Positions 8,065 through 17,066 are shown, counted from the first letter of the stretch. The stretch: 64,000 nt of DNA from [Clostridium] aminophilum DSM 10710 (GCF_000711825.1 NZ_JONJ01000010.1:1-64000); one strand, 5' to 3'. Notes: generated by a model from the sequence alone, not told the origin. Made by a program: numbers and translations.

Positions 8065-8113
8065 AAAGGTGCTGTGCATCCATGGTTTAGAACCGTGGAT
8101 GCACAGCACCTTT
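8065..8113. terminator. bidirectional terminator between rbr and the FMN-binding gene
   Basis: A 23-base-pair near-perfect stem (8065-8087 with 8091-8113) around a TAG loop. Six As precede it (8062-8067), giving a U-tract for the minus-strand gene; on the plus strand only TTT follows. Confidence 0.85.
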
Positions 8114-8128
8114 CGCTTTCCTGTGGAA

Positions 8129-9472
8129 TTACTGCTTTGCAGCGTCGCCGATCAGGGCAACGTAGCCTGCGGTATCTGCCAGAGTCGCACCGGATACGGA
8201 ATCAACCGCTTTCTCGTTCTTTCCGAGAGCAATGGTCTCATCGATGGTCATTCCGTCGACAGCCTTCTGGATTGCATCATAGTTGTCGTCGATGCGGGTG
8301 GTAGCCTTTGCGTGATCGGTCATCAGCTTGCTGTAGTAGTCTGCGCTTGCACGCTTGGAAGCAAGGACAACATCGGCAGCATAGCCATCCGCAAATTCAG
8401 CATCGCTGTTCGGAACGCCGACAACAGTAGCATCATCCTTCGGCATGAACTGGAATTCATCGATCCAGCTGAGGATAACCTTGGAACCGTCGGTCAGAAC
8501 TGCTGCGGTGGAGAAGCCCTTTGTTCCGTGAGCGGCACCGATCTTAAAGTTCAGCTTCAGAGCGGAAGTATCACCGTCATATGCGACAGCCGGTGTCTTC
8601 TGAGCAGCCTTTGCCGCGTCTGCGATCGCCTGAAGATAACCTGCGGTGTCAACGAGAGTCGCGCCGGATACCGCGTCAACTGCTTCCTTGCCCTTTGAGG
8701 CTGCAGCGTCGATCTCGGAGATGGTCTTGCCTGCAGCAAATGCCTGAATTGCATTATAGTTGTCATCGATGCGGACCGTAGCCTTCGCGTGGTCGGTCAT
8801 CAGGTTGCTGTAGTAGTCTGCGCTCTCGCGCTTGGAAATGAGAACCTTGCCGTCAGCATATCCTGCTCCGAAATCGCTGTCACTGTTCGGAACGGCAGTA
8901 ATGCCCTCGGTGCCCTTATCGGTAAACTGATATTCATCAATGTAAGCGGCAACAATCTTGTCACCGGATACAACGGAAGTAACCTGTGCGAAGCACTTTG
9001 TGCCGTGAGCGGCAGCGAGAACCTGACCGATCTGAAGACCGCCCTCGACGTTGACTTCCTCGGCTTCTGCTTTTGTCTCTTCCGCAGCGGCAGTCTCTGC
9101 AACAGTCTCCTGTGCAGCGGACAGAGTCTCACCGAGAGCCTGCGCAGCAGCTTCCTTTACCGCTGTGCTGGTGATGGTTGCGCCGGATACACCGTCGATA
9201 TCAGCCTTCCCTGCTGTGCGGAGCTGTGTTGCGAGCTCAGCGAGTGCTGCGCCGCCGATCTCCGGAGTTTCCTTTTCGCCGCTGATCTTAACGTCAACGA
9301 TCGCGCCGTTCTCTCTGGTAAGTGTTACGGTCACGTCACCGCCGAAACCCTTTGCTGTTCCGGTAAGAACCTCCTGGTTTGCCTTCTTCTGTGCATTGAT
9401 CTGGTTTCCTGCAAATACGATGGCCGCACCGCAGAGAACCATTGCGGCAGCACCGATTACATGATTCTTCAT
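8129..9472 (-). CDS. FMN-binding surface protein with three SGAT motifs
   Basis: A 447-residue protein with an N-terminal hydrophobic signal or anchor (residues 5-22). Residues ~35-110 form an FMN_bind domain ending DGVSGATITST (SGAT at 96-99), the site where ApbE-type transferases attach FMN to threonine. An Ala/Glu-rich linker follows. Then come two homologous blocks of about 145 residues (~145-290 and ~305-447), sharing AAHGTK, SKRxSADYYS, LMTDHAKAT, RIDDNY and ending VDxVSGATLxDTAGY (SGAT at 269-272 and 427-430). The protein could carry up to three covalent flavins outside the cell and take part in extracellular electron transfer; this is inference. No apbE or flavin reductase gene is nearby. 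AGGAAGG precedes the start. Confidence 0.8.
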   Translation of the reverse strand: MKNHVIGAAAMVLCGAAIVFAGNQINAQKKANQEVLTGTAKGFGGDVTVTLTRENGAIVDVKISGEKETPEIGGAALAELATQLRTAGKADIDGVSGATITSTAVKEAAAQALGETLSAAQETVAETAAAEETKAEAEEVNVEGGLQIGQVLAAAHGTKCFAQVTSVVSGDKIVAAYIDEYQFTDKGTEGITAVPNSDSDFGAGYADGKVLISKRESADYYSNLMTDHAKATVRIDDNYNAIQAFAAGKTISEIDAAASKGKEAVDAVSGATLVDTAGYLQAIADAAKAAQKTPAVAYDGDTSALKLNFKIGAAHGTKGFSTAAVLTDGSKVILSWIDEFQFMPKDDATVVGVPNSDAEFADGYAADVVLASKRASADYYSKLMTDHAKATTRIDDNYDAIQKAVDGMTIDETIALGKNEKAVDSVSGATLADTAGYVALIGDAAKQ

Positions 9473-9813
9473 TACAACCTTCCTTTCATCTTGTGAAATT
9501 CAAATAAGCCGGGTCTGAATCTATCGCCATCGGATATCCGGCTGATGCTCAAAAAGCGGAGAATATCCAAAAGAGAGCAGACCTTGGCGGTAGGATTTTA
9601 TCAGATTTTATGTGGGATGTAAACATATGAGGCACATTTTCACGCTTTGCGCTTCCTTTAGAACAATTCCGGGAGGTAAATGAAGAAAAACGGAAGAAAA
9701 AGGAAAGAAGGAATTCATTTCGGATTGGATATTCATGGTATATAATTGTAATCAACGGATCACCGGGAGAGCAGCGCGTTTCCCGCGGAATCATGACAAA
9801 AGGAGAGAGGATT
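9473..9813. other. divergent intergenic region
   Basis: About 340 bases between the minus-strand FMN-binding gene and the plus-strand mscS. It contains TATAAT at 9741-9746, a likely -10 for mscS with a poor -35. Nothing else stands out; a minus-strand open frame at 9549-9794 has no ribosome site or recognisable protein features. Confidence 0.5.
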
Positions 9814-10638
9814 ATGGAGAAACTGTTTGAGATTTTTCCGGGAGGTCAGTCCGGTGTATTCCGGCTAATTGGCGTCGTAATGACGGTGCTGATCACATTT
9901 ACGGTACTGAAGGTCAGCGATCAGGCGCTTCAGCGACTGGAAAGAAAGAGGGCGGGGCTTCCTCACAAATTCCTTCACAGTTGTCTGAAGGGTATTATTA
10001 TGGTGATCGGCCTGTTCGCGATTCTGTCACAGTTTGAGTTTACAAGAGATTTCAGCACGACCATTCTTCAAAGCGGCTCCCTGATCATCGCGGTGGCCAC
10101 TTTTGCGGCGCAGAAAACACTGGGCAATGTGATCAGCGGATTCTCCATCTCAGCGTCAAAACCGTGCGACATCGGACAGAAGATCCGTGTGGTGTCCGGA
10201 GGAACCACCCTTGCGGAAGGACTTGTCCGGGATATGACCATGCGTCATGTTGTGATCGAACAGTATGACGGACAGGCGTGTATTCTGCCGAACAGCGTGA
10301 TCGACAGTTCCGTGATCGTCAACACGAATTACATCGAGAATGTGGGTAATTTTATGGAATTCGAGATCGCCTTCGGTTCGGATGTGGAAAAGGCGAAAGA
10401 GATCATTATGGAGGAGTGCCGGAAAGAGCCGCTTCTGATTGATGTTGACCGGATCAGTGTGCTGGTCAATCGCCTGACGGCCAATGGAATCGTGCTGAAG
10501 TTCACGGCCAAGACGAAAGATCTGAATGACAGCTTCCGGGCGTGCAGCAATCTTCGGCAGCATGTAGTGGAGGCGTTTGGCAAAAATGGCATTGAGATTC
10601 CGTACCAGACCGTGACCGTGTTACGGGAACAGGCCTGA
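9814..10638 (+). CDS. MscS-family mechanosensitive channel
   Basis: A 274-residue small-conductance mechanosensitive channel that releases solutes on hypo-osmotic shock. Three membrane segments lie in the first ~110 residues; the pore-lining third helix is the Gly/Ala-rich SGSLIIAVATFAAQKTLGNVI. The MscS beta-domain follows (FSISASKPCDIGQKIRV...ILPNSVIDSS), then a mixed alpha/beta C-terminal domain, close to the size of E. coli MscS. The ATG at 9814 with AAGGAGAG is chosen; the ATG at 9793 lies upstream of that ribosome site. The gene is monocistronic with a strong terminator. Confidence 0.9.
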   Translation: MEKLFEIFPGGQSGVFRLIGVVMTVLITFTVLKVSDQALQRLERKRAGLPHKFLHSCLKGIIMVIGLFAILSQFEFTRDFSTTILQSGSLIIAVATFAAQKTLGNVISGFSISASKPCDIGQKIRVVSGGTTLAEGLVRDMTMRHVVIEQYDGQACILPNSVIDSSVIVNTNYIENVGNFMEFEIAFGSDVEKAKEIIMEECRKEPLLIDVDRISVLVNRLTANGIVLKFTAKTKDLNDSFRACSNLRQHVVEAFGKNGIEIPYQTVTVLREQA

Positions 10639-10774
10639 CAGGGGGAATATGGAAGCGATGCCGGAGAAAATCCTTACGGTACAGGAATGGTTTTTTGATA
10701 AAAAACTGTGTATCAGGGGAGGGAATCCGGATCGGCCGGGAACAAACGATAACGAGTCGATCGGAGTCGATTCA

Positions 10775-10815
10775 AAAACGGCGGGAATGGGCGAGATTCA
10801 TTCCCGCCGTTTTCA
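10775..10815 (+). terminator. mscS terminator
   Basis: A 15-base-pair perfect stem (10775-10789 with 10799-10813), GGCGAGATT loop. Its TTTT end (10810-10813) is also the start of the dispersed repeat that follows. Confidence 0.9.
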
Positions 10816-10918
10816 TGTCATAGAGAAGTGTTTTTCATTTCCCTATGACATGAAAACGCTTCGCGAGGATATACACACCGCTGAGCGGAAGCTGTTACTT
10901 TTCGGTGATCAGCAGCGG
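10810..10918 (+). repeat. dispersed structured repeat, family 2, copy 1
   Basis: Starts with a 14-base inverted repeat, TTTTCATGTCATAG (10810-10823) with CTATGACATGAAAA (10843-10856), then a conserved core: GCTTCGCGAGGAT at 10858-10870, ACCGCTGA at 10877-10884, and GGAAGCTGTTAC...GGTGATCAGCAGCGG at 10887-10918. The core matches the copy at 44957-45108 with almost only transitions between them. A small hairpin (GCTG...CAGC, 10891-10913) is preserved in both by G-U and compensating changes. Confidence 0.7.
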
Positions 10919-11303
10919 TTCGGAAGCTCCCGGCAGAAGGGAGGATAATGGAATCAGGGAGTATGGGAACAGGGGACGACCTTGCGGTGTCTGGTTTTTA
11001 CGGCTGACGTGATAAGCCTGTGATGCACGGAGAAAACGATGACTCAAAATATGCGGAAAAAAGCATAATCATAAAATAACATCGGAAAGAATAAAAGTGA
11101 GAAAATAACAGCGAATTGTGTGCATTCTGATGGATAGGACAAGAAATAACAGTGCATATTTATGATATTGCGAAAAAAATATTACATATAATATCGATCA
11201 ATTGAAAGATAAAAAAGCAAATGCTACTATATTTAATAATGTATTGCTTTTAATTGGATATTTTGAAAAGCATGGACAATTTCGAACGACAGCGGGTGAA
11301 AAG
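10919..11303 (+). other. intergenic region upstream of the CHASE2 cyclase
   Basis: The first part is GC-rich; from about 11036 the sequence becomes strikingly AT-rich, like a promoter region. No convincing -35/-10 pair or RNA gene could be chosen. An in-frame TTG at 11202 could extend the cyclase, but it has no ribosome site. Confidence 0.4.
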
Positions 11304-13121
11304 ATGATCAGGCGAGGACAAGGGATAAAGGCCTGGTTTTGGTATGCTGTTCCGATTATGCTGACGCTTCTGCTTCAGGTCAGCGGTGTCATGAATACGG
11401 CGGAGAACACTCTGGAGGATCATTTCTATCAGACGGGAAGCAGGATTTCTCCAAAAATCTACGTGATCGGTATTGATGAAGAATCTTTGGCGGAGTATGG
11501 AAGCTTTCATCAGTGGGGAAGAGAAAAAATCGCGGAGATGGTGCGCTATCTGACAAGGGACGAAGCATCAAAACCGGCGGTGATTGCGATCGATGTCGGT
11601 TTCTACGGACAAAAAGACGCGGATTCTGACCGTGAACTGACGGAGGCGGTACGGGATGCAGGCAATGTTGTGCTCGTCTCGTCAGCAGCATTCGGCACGG
11701 TTCTTCGTGATGAGATAAATGGAACATTTTCCGGCAGGAATCAGGTCATTCTGTATAATGAGCCGTTTCCGGCCCTGAAACAGGCAGCCAGAGCCGTCGG
11801 CCATTCCAATGTTCAGACGGATTCGGACAGCTTTGTCCGTCATGCGGCGGGGAATTTGCATTTTTCCGGAGAAACCTATCCGTCTTTTGCTTATCAGATC
11901 TATGCACAGTATACCGGGAAGACGGACCGGGACTTTGCCGGAAAAGACCGTGGATTCTACATACGGTATGCGGGAAGACCGCATGATTACTATGGTGCAG
12001 TCGGTGCGGGATGTTCATTCCGCAAGGTGCTGAACGGAGAGTATCCATCGGAGGCATTTGCCGGCAATATCGTCCTGATCGGCGCGTATGCGTCCGGAAT
12101 GCAGGACCAGTATTTCACATCGATCAGCCACGGGACACCGATGTACGGTGTCGAGATTCAGGCAAACATTGTGCAGCAGCTTCTGGACAATGCGGAGGTT
12201 CGGGAAATGACGCGGGATATGCGGATCTTCCTGACTATGGCGGCAGGTGTTCTGACCGCTCTTTGTCTCCTGCTTTTGCGGTCGCATGTTTCCATCGGTC
12301 TGAGTGGTTTCATGGCAGTCTGCTATCTTCTCGGAATCCGGATCCTTTACCGGGAGAGATTGACGGTGAGTCCGGTGCTATATGTGCCGATGGTTGTGGC
12401 GCTTCTTGTTGTCGGCCACATTGCGGTCCGCTATTTTGCGGTATACCGCGAGAAGAAGAAAATGATCGCCGATTACGGCAGATACCTTTCACCGGAGATT
12501 GCCGCGGCCATCGCGGATACCGGCAATGATCAGTTTTCGCTGGGTGGGCGGAAAAAGGACATTGCGGTTCTGTTCGTCGATATCCGGAATTTTACGTCTC
12601 TGTCGGAAGAATTCCGGCCGGAAAAAGTGGTGGAAATGCTGAACCGGTATCTCGGAATCACGACGGACGGCATACTCCGGAATAAGGGTTCGGTCGACAA
12701 ATTTATCGGTGATGCGACGATGGGACTCTTCAATGCCCCGCTGGATCTCGAAGATTATACATACCGGGCGGTGTGCGCGGGTCTCTATATGGCGGAGCAG
12801 TCGGAACGGCTGAAAAACAGTCTCCCGGATGAGATGAAAGGGAGAGTCGGTTTCGGAATCGGGATCCACTGCGGAGAGGCTATCGTCGGAAATATCGGCA
12901 CGGACTTCCGGATGGAGTATACCGCCATCGGGGATACGGTGAATACGGCGTCGCGGCTGGAGGGGCAGGCCGGGGCCGGAGAGGTGATCATCAGCCGCGA
13001 GGTATATGACAGAGTCTGCAGCCGGATCGAATGTGAGGACCGCGGCATGGTCCGTCTGAAGGGAAAGACGGAGGCCGTTCACATTTTCCGTGCCGTACGT
13101 GTAAAAACAGCGTTCTGTTAA
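11304..13121 (+). CDS. CHASE2-domain class III adenylate/guanylate cyclase
   Basis: About 605 residues from the ATG at 11304. A membrane anchor (residues ~8-30) is followed by an extracytoplasmic CHASE2 sensor (ISPKIYVIGIDEESL... to ~310), three membrane helices (~315-390) and a cytoplasmic class III cyclase domain. The cyclase has both metal-binding aspartates (D426 in LFVDIRNF; D470 in FIGDATMG), the base-selecting lysine (VDKFIGDA) and the AIGDTVNTASRLE motif with the transition-state Asn/Arg. K and D at the selective positions favour ATP, so the product is probably cAMP. The ribosome site (GGGTGA) is weak, so the start is uncertain. The next gene encodes a FecR-domain lipoprotein. Confidence 0.88.
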   Translation: MIRRGQGIKAWFWYAVPIMLTLLLQVSGVMNTAENTLEDHFYQTGSRISPKIYVIGIDEESLAEYGSFHQWGREKIAEMVRYLTRDEASKPAVIAIDVGFYGQKDADSDRELTEAVRDAGNVVLVSSAAFGTVLRDEINGTFSGRNQVILYNEPFPALKQAARAVGHSNVQTDSDSFVRHAAGNLHFSGETYPSFAYQIYAQYTGKTDRDFAGKDRGFYIRYAGRPHDYYGAVGAGCSFRKVLNGEYPSEAFAGNIVLIGAYASGMQDQYFTSISHGTPMYGVEIQANIVQQLLDNAEVREMTRDMRIFLTMAAGVLTALCLLLLRSHVSIGLSGFMAVCYLLGIRILYRERLTVSPVLYVPMVVALLVVGHIAVRYFAVYREKKKMIADYGRYLSPEIAAAIADTGNDQFSLGGRKKDIAVLFVDIRNFTSLSEEFRPEKVVEMLNRYLGITTDGILRNKGSVDKFIGDATMGLFNAPLDLEDYTYRAVCAGLYMAEQSERLKNSLPDEMKGRVGFGIGIHCGEAIVGNIGTDFRMEYTAIGDTVNTASRLEGQAGAGEVIISREVYDRVCSRIECEDRGMVRLKGKTEAVHIFRAVRVKTAFC

Positions 13122-13167
13122 AGGAATTGGTTAATGGGACTGCTGTCAGGGAAAGAAAAGTGGAACA

Positions 13168-15705
13168 ATGTTGGGTGGAAAAAAGAGAATAAGAGCCGCA
13201 GTTCTTCTGATCTGCGGTGTTTTGATGCTGAATCCGGCAGCAGGGTGTGCCGGACCGAAGAACGGAAATCAGGCGACGGTCTCCAGTGAAGCGGTAGAGC
13301 AGGCGGTTGCGAGATGCGCCGTCATTGTCCAGATGACGACGGCCTCCGGGAAAGAGGCTGGAGTCGAGGTGGAGCGGAATCACGGAAGGATCCGTGGATA
13401 TGCCGGAATGCGCCTTGAGATCGGAGATGTCGTAAAGACGGACCGGGACACGGTGGTGTATCTTCGAATCGATGAAGATAAAAATCTTCGTCTTTCAGCG
13501 GATTCCTCCGTAGCGGTGACCGAAGCCGGAAGAGACCGGATCCGGATTCAGGTTGAATCCGGTGAGCTTTTCGTCAATGTTGAGAATAAGCTTGAAGATC
13601 ACGAGACGATGGAATTCAGTGCCGGATCGACGACCATGAGCATTCGCGGAACGTCCCTGGATATCGGATACACGGATGAGGACGGTCTTCTTCTGATGGT
13701 GACGGATGGTCATGTCTCTGTGACGGAAGACGGATCGGGGCGTGAGACCATGGTGAACGGCGGACAGATGACGGAAGTGGAGGCGGATGACCGGACCGGT
13801 GAGATCCGGGTGGAAAACTACGAGATCAGCGATCTTCCGAAGAATGTCCTGGTGGAGTTGAAGAACGATGATGCACTTCGGGAACGTGTGCTTTCTTCCA
13901 TCGCCGAGACAAGCGGAAAATCCGCGGAAGATTTGCGGAAGATCCTGGATCAGAATCTCAGCGCCGTGAAAGGATATGAATTCGGAATTCGTTTTGCCGC
14001 ATACGCAAAAGATGTTTGGGAGAAATATCGTTCGGGAGATGACCGATATGCCGGAAATGCTGCGGATAGGGGGCCGACCGGAAAAACGGTAAGCGATACC
14101 GAAGGCAGAGCGGAGGAAGCGCATCGGACTGCCAATCCGCTGAGTGCGCCGGATTCCGGAAAGACAGAAAAAATGGAAGAGAACGGTCAGGCGGAGATGC
14201 CGGACAGGAATGATGAAGTCGGCAGTTCCATAAGACACGAAAATGCCGTAAGCACCGGCAACTCCGGAAGAAACGGCAGGAACGGAGGCGGATCCGCGAA
14301 TGCCGGAGAGGTGCATTCCGGCAGGGGAACGAAAAAAACGGGAACCGGAAATGATCCGGAGGATAGGCCGGGGAATAAGCCGGGGATAAATCCTGCCGCC
14401 GGGGATAAGACAAACGGCTCCGGAACGAAACCGTCCACCGATTCGGAAAGCCGGAATGGCGATCAGAATTCACCAAGCACCGGAAATCCTTCTAATGACG
14501 GAAGCGGAACAAACGACGGAAGCAACCCGGGCGGCGGAAGCAGTACAAATGACGGAAGCGCTCCGGGCGGCGGAGGCACTCTGGGCAACGGAAACACTTC
14601 GAACAGTTCCGGAGGTGTACCGGCGGATTCGGGATATTCCATTGACCGGAACCGGATTGTCACTGTTTACGGAGAGAACGTCAATGTCCGGAATCTGATC
14701 GAGTTTATGCGGGAAAAACAGGCGATCAGCATGATCTGTACGGGAGGCCGACTGAAAGGATGGCCGGAGGATTCGGGTTTTTATAAGGCAATCAACGACG
14801 GTCATAGCTACAATCACGTTGTGGACTTCAACAACCGCACGTATGATCTTGAGTACAGCGAAGAAGGCCTGCAGATCTGGTTCCCGGATTCGGATGAGGT
14901 ATTCGATGATATCGGAAATTTCGCGGATCAGACGACAGCCGCCGGTAACAACGCAACGCACAACCAAATCCTGACCTCACATATCGCAGCTCCGGCGGGA
15001 TATGCCGCAAGGAGTGCGATGAATCTTCTGACAGGGATGGAAAAAGGATCTTCTCCGGCTGAAGCGGGAGAACCGTATGCGGGCAGGACAGCCACAAAGG
15101 ATACGCCGGATGGAGTCGAACCGGAGCTTTCAAACGATGGAGGTGCCGTGGCACCGGATCTTCAGCAGGGTGAAACTGTAGCAGACAGTGAAAATGAAAC
15201 CGCGGACGGCGGAAAAGCAGTCACCGACAGCGGAAATGAAACCGCGGACAGCGGAAAAGCAGTCACCGACAGCGGAAATGAGACAGCGGACGGCGGAAAA
15301 GTAGTCACCGATAGCGGAAATGAAACCGCGGACGGCGGAAAAGCAGTCACCGACAGCGGAAATGAAACCGCGGACAGCGGAAAAGCAGTCACCGACAGCG
15401 GAAATGAGACAGCGGACGGCGGAAAAGTAGTCACCGATAGCGGAAATGAAACCGCGGACGGCGGAAAAGCAGTCACCGACAGCGGAGGTGAAACTGCGGA
15501 CGGCGGAAAAGCAACCAAAGACAGTGGAAATGAAACTGCGGACGGTTGGATTGCAGCCGCAACCGGAGAAAAAACGGAACGATCGGACGAAGACGGTCCG
15601 GTGGAAGCCGGCTCTGCTTCGGAGGGAAATGTCGGTTATGAGAACGACGATTCTTACGGAGCAGGAAATGCATCCCCGGATACCGGTGAGGATATGCGGA
15701 GATGA
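13168..15705 (+). CDS. FecR-domain lipoprotein with long repeat-rich tail
   Basis: An 845-residue exported protein: signal segment with likely lipidated Cys27 (PAAGC), then a FecR-like domain (about residues 60-240; GDVVKTDRDTVVYLRI, SIRGTSLDIGY) of the kind that senses or binds at the cell envelope. A Gly/Ser/Asn-rich low-complexity region covers ~290-490, with a short globular-looking piece at ~490-580 and then a C-terminal 14-residue repeat array. It starts 46 bases after the CHASE2 cyclase stop, so the two probably form one signalling unit. The acidic, glycine-rich sequence suggests an extended, wall-spanning stalk. Ligand unknown. Confidence 0.7.
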   Translation: MLGGKKRIRAAVLLICGVLMLNPAAGCAGPKNGNQATVSSEAVEQAVARCAVIVQMTTASGKEAGVEVERNHGRIRGYAGMRLEIGDVVKTDRDTVVYLRIDEDKNLRLSADSSVAVTEAGRDRIRIQVESGELFVNVENKLEDHETMEFSAGSTTMSIRGTSLDIGYTDEDGLLLMVTDGHVSVTEDGSGRETMVNGGQMTEVEADDRTGEIRVENYEISDLPKNVLVELKNDDALRERVLSSIAETSGKSAEDLRKILDQNLSAVKGYEFGIRFAAYAKDVWEKYRSGDDRYAGNAADRGPTGKTVSDTEGRAEEAHRTANPLSAPDSGKTEKMEENGQAEMPDRNDEVGSSIRHENAVSTGNSGRNGRNGGGSANAGEVHSGRGTKKTGTGNDPEDRPGNKPGINPAAGDKTNGSGTKPSTDSESRNGDQNSPSTGNPSNDGSGTNDGSNPGGGSSTNDGSAPGGGGTLGNGNTSNSSGGVPADSGYSIDRNRIVTVYGENVNVRNLIEFMREKQAISMICTGGRLKGWPEDSGFYKAINDGHSYNHVVDFNNRTYDLEYSEEGLQIWFPDSDEVFDDIGNFADQTTAAGNNATHNQILTSHIAAPAGYAARSAMNLLTGMEKGSSPAEAGEPYAGRTATKDTPDGVEPELSNDGGAVAPDLQQGETVADSENETADGGKAVTDSGNETADSGKAVTDSGNETADGGKVVTDSGNETADGGKAVTDSGNETADSGKAVTDSGNETADGGKVVTDSGNETADGGKAVTDSGGETADGGKATKDSGNETADGWIAAATGEKTERSDEDGPVEAGSASEGNVGYENDDSYGAGNASPDTGEDMRR
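15184..15549 (+). repeat. 42-base coding tandem repeat (14-residue units)
   Basis: Eight full units of the pattern DSGNETADGGKAVT plus a partial ninth, in frame, residues 673-794 of the FecR-domain protein. Units vary at two positions (GG/SG and AV/VV) in a three-unit order that recurs, so there is a 126-base higher-order period with nearly identical DNA. This indicates recent segmental duplication. Confidence 0.95.
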
Positions 15706-15758
15706 AACACCGGTAACGGGGAAAATACGAGGAGACAGCTTTTGTAACTATAGTTCAG

Positions 15759-15798
15759 TGGTCAGACCATTGACAAGTGCATCACGGTGTTCTAATAT
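15759..15798 (+). promoter_or_regulatory. lrgAB promoter with operator-like palindrome
   Basis: TTGACA (15770-15775), 17-base spacer, TAATAT (15793-15798). Directly upstream is the palindrome TGGTCAGACCA (15759-15769), abutting the -35, a plausible repressor or activator site. Confidence 0.7.
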
Positions 15799-15822
15799 AT
15801 CAGACTGAGCAATGCACATTCG

Positions 15823-15857
15823 ATCGGGAACGCGCACTCGCGCGCTCCCGATTTTTA
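15823..15857 (+). terminator. leader terminator upstream of lrgA
   Basis: Stem 15823-15835 with 15840-15852 (one mismatch), four-base loop, then TTTTT. It lies only about 20 bases after the predicted start point of the lrgAB promoter and about 130 bases before lrgA, so it could act as an attenuator or end a short RNA. Confidence 0.8.
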
Positions 15858-15984
15858 TCATTTGAAGATCTGGTGTAACCTCACAGGATGCGGGAATTCT
15901 GCTCAGAAACGGGAGAAACAGGTCGCAGAAGACGGACGGTGGATTTGTCAGACTGCGGACTTTGTTCGATTGGAGGAAATTTGT

Positions 15985-16377
15985 ATGAAGTACATGAAAC
16001 AGTTCGGCGTTATCCTCGCAACAACATGTGTCGGAGAATTTCTGCATTATTTTATTCCCCTGTCCATTCCCGGATCGATTTACGGACTTGTTCTGATGTT
16101 TATTCTTCTGATGCTGCATGTGATTCCGCTGGAAGACGTAAAAGAGACGGCGGAGTTTCTGATCGAGATCATGCCGGTCATGTTTATTCCGGCTGCGGTC
16201 GGTCTTCTGGAATCCTGGGACCAGCTTCGGCCGATCGTCATTCCGGTTCTGGTAATCACCGTGTTCTCTACTTTTCTTGTTATGGTGGTAACCGGTAAAG
16301 TGACGGAGTTTGTAATTCATCACACGCATACTGCGGGAAAAAAAGATAAGAGCGGAAAAGAGGGAGGTATGTCATGA
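15985..16377 (+). CDS. lrgA: LrgA/CidA-family holin-like membrane protein
   Basis: A 130-residue protein with four predicted membrane helices and the LrgA pattern near the N-terminus (FLHYFIPLSIPGSIYGLVLMF), where IPGSIYG is the family signature. LrgA/CidA proteins act as holin or antiholin-like modulators of murein hydrolase activity, or as metabolite channels. The true start is the ATG at 15985 after GGAGGAAA; the frame is open upstream but without a start signal. The stop overlaps the lrgB start by four bases (ATGA). Confidence 0.85.
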   Translation: MKYMKQFGVILATTCVGEFLHYFIPLSIPGSIYGLVLMFILLMLHVIPLEDVKETAEFLIEIMPVMFIPAAVGLLESWDQLRPIVIPVLVITVFSTFLVMVVTGKVTEFVIHHTHTAGKKDKSGKEGGMS

Positions 16378-17066
16378 ATGATCTGATTGCCAGCTCCGCC
16401 ACGTTCGGCGTGGTTCTGAGTCTGATTGCCTATGGATTCGGTGTTCTCATAAAGTTCCATTTTCATAAGAACTGGCTGAATCCGCTTCTGATCTCGGTTG
16501 TCATCACGATGAGTGTGCTGTCCGTGACGGGAATCAGCTATGAAAATTATCATAAGAGCGCCGCGTATCTGAGCTACCTTCTCACACCGGCGACGGTTGC
16601 TCTTGCGATTCCGCTGTATGTGCAGCTTGAACGTTTGAAGGAAAATGTGGTCGCTATCCTGTGTGGACTTGTGGCGGGCGCAGTGACCAGCATGGGGTGT
16701 ATTCTGGCGTTGGCGGCAGTGTTTAAACTCAGTCATGCGGAGTATGTGACCCTTCTTCCGAAGTCCATCACAACAGCGATCGGAATGGGCGTAACGGCAG
16801 AACTCGGCGGTTATGTAACCATCACGGTTGCCGTGATTGTGATCACCGGAATTCTGGGAAATGTCTCCTGTGATTTCGTTTGCAGGATGTTTCACATCGT
16901 GGATCCGGTCGCCAAGGGACTTGCCATCGGCGCGGCGAGCCATGCCATCGGTACGTCCCGCGCGATGCAGATCGGTGAGCTGGAAGGTGCGATGAGTTCA
17001 CTCGCAATCGTGGTTTCGGGGATTCTGACCGTAATTGGCGCGTCATTTTTTGCAATGCTGTATTAA
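16374..17066 (+). CDS. lrgB: LrgB/CidB-family membrane protein
   Basis: A 230-residue multi-pass membrane protein paired with LrgA. The family signature ASHAIGTSRAMQIGELEGAMSSL lies near residue 190, and TTAIGMGVTAELGG near residue 145. It works with LrgA in controlling cell lysis or, as shown for some relatives, in pyruvate or glycolate movement. Start overlaps lrgA by four bases, with GGGAGG upstream. A terminator follows at 17154. Confidence 0.88.
   Translation: MNDLIASSATFGVVLSLIAYGFGVLIKFHFHKNWLNPLLISVVITMSVLSVTGISYENYHKSAAYLSYLLTPATVALAIPLYVQLERLKENVVAILCGLVAGAVTSMGCILALAAVFKLSHAEYVTLLPKSITTAIGMGVTAELGGYVTITVAVIVITGILGNVSCDFVCRMFHIVDPVAKGLAIGAASHAIGTSRAMQIGELEGAMSSLAIVVSGILTVIGASFFAMLY

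Noticed and set aside
10992-11030. Third copy of the family 1 repeat (CTGACGTGATAA at about 11003)
   Set aside because: Only about 12 bases match and the surrounding core and hairpin are missing; could be chance.
15162-15518. Proline/serine/phenylalanine repeat frame antisense to the FecR-protein repeats
   Set aside because: Only the mirror of the 42-base coding repeat; no start signal.
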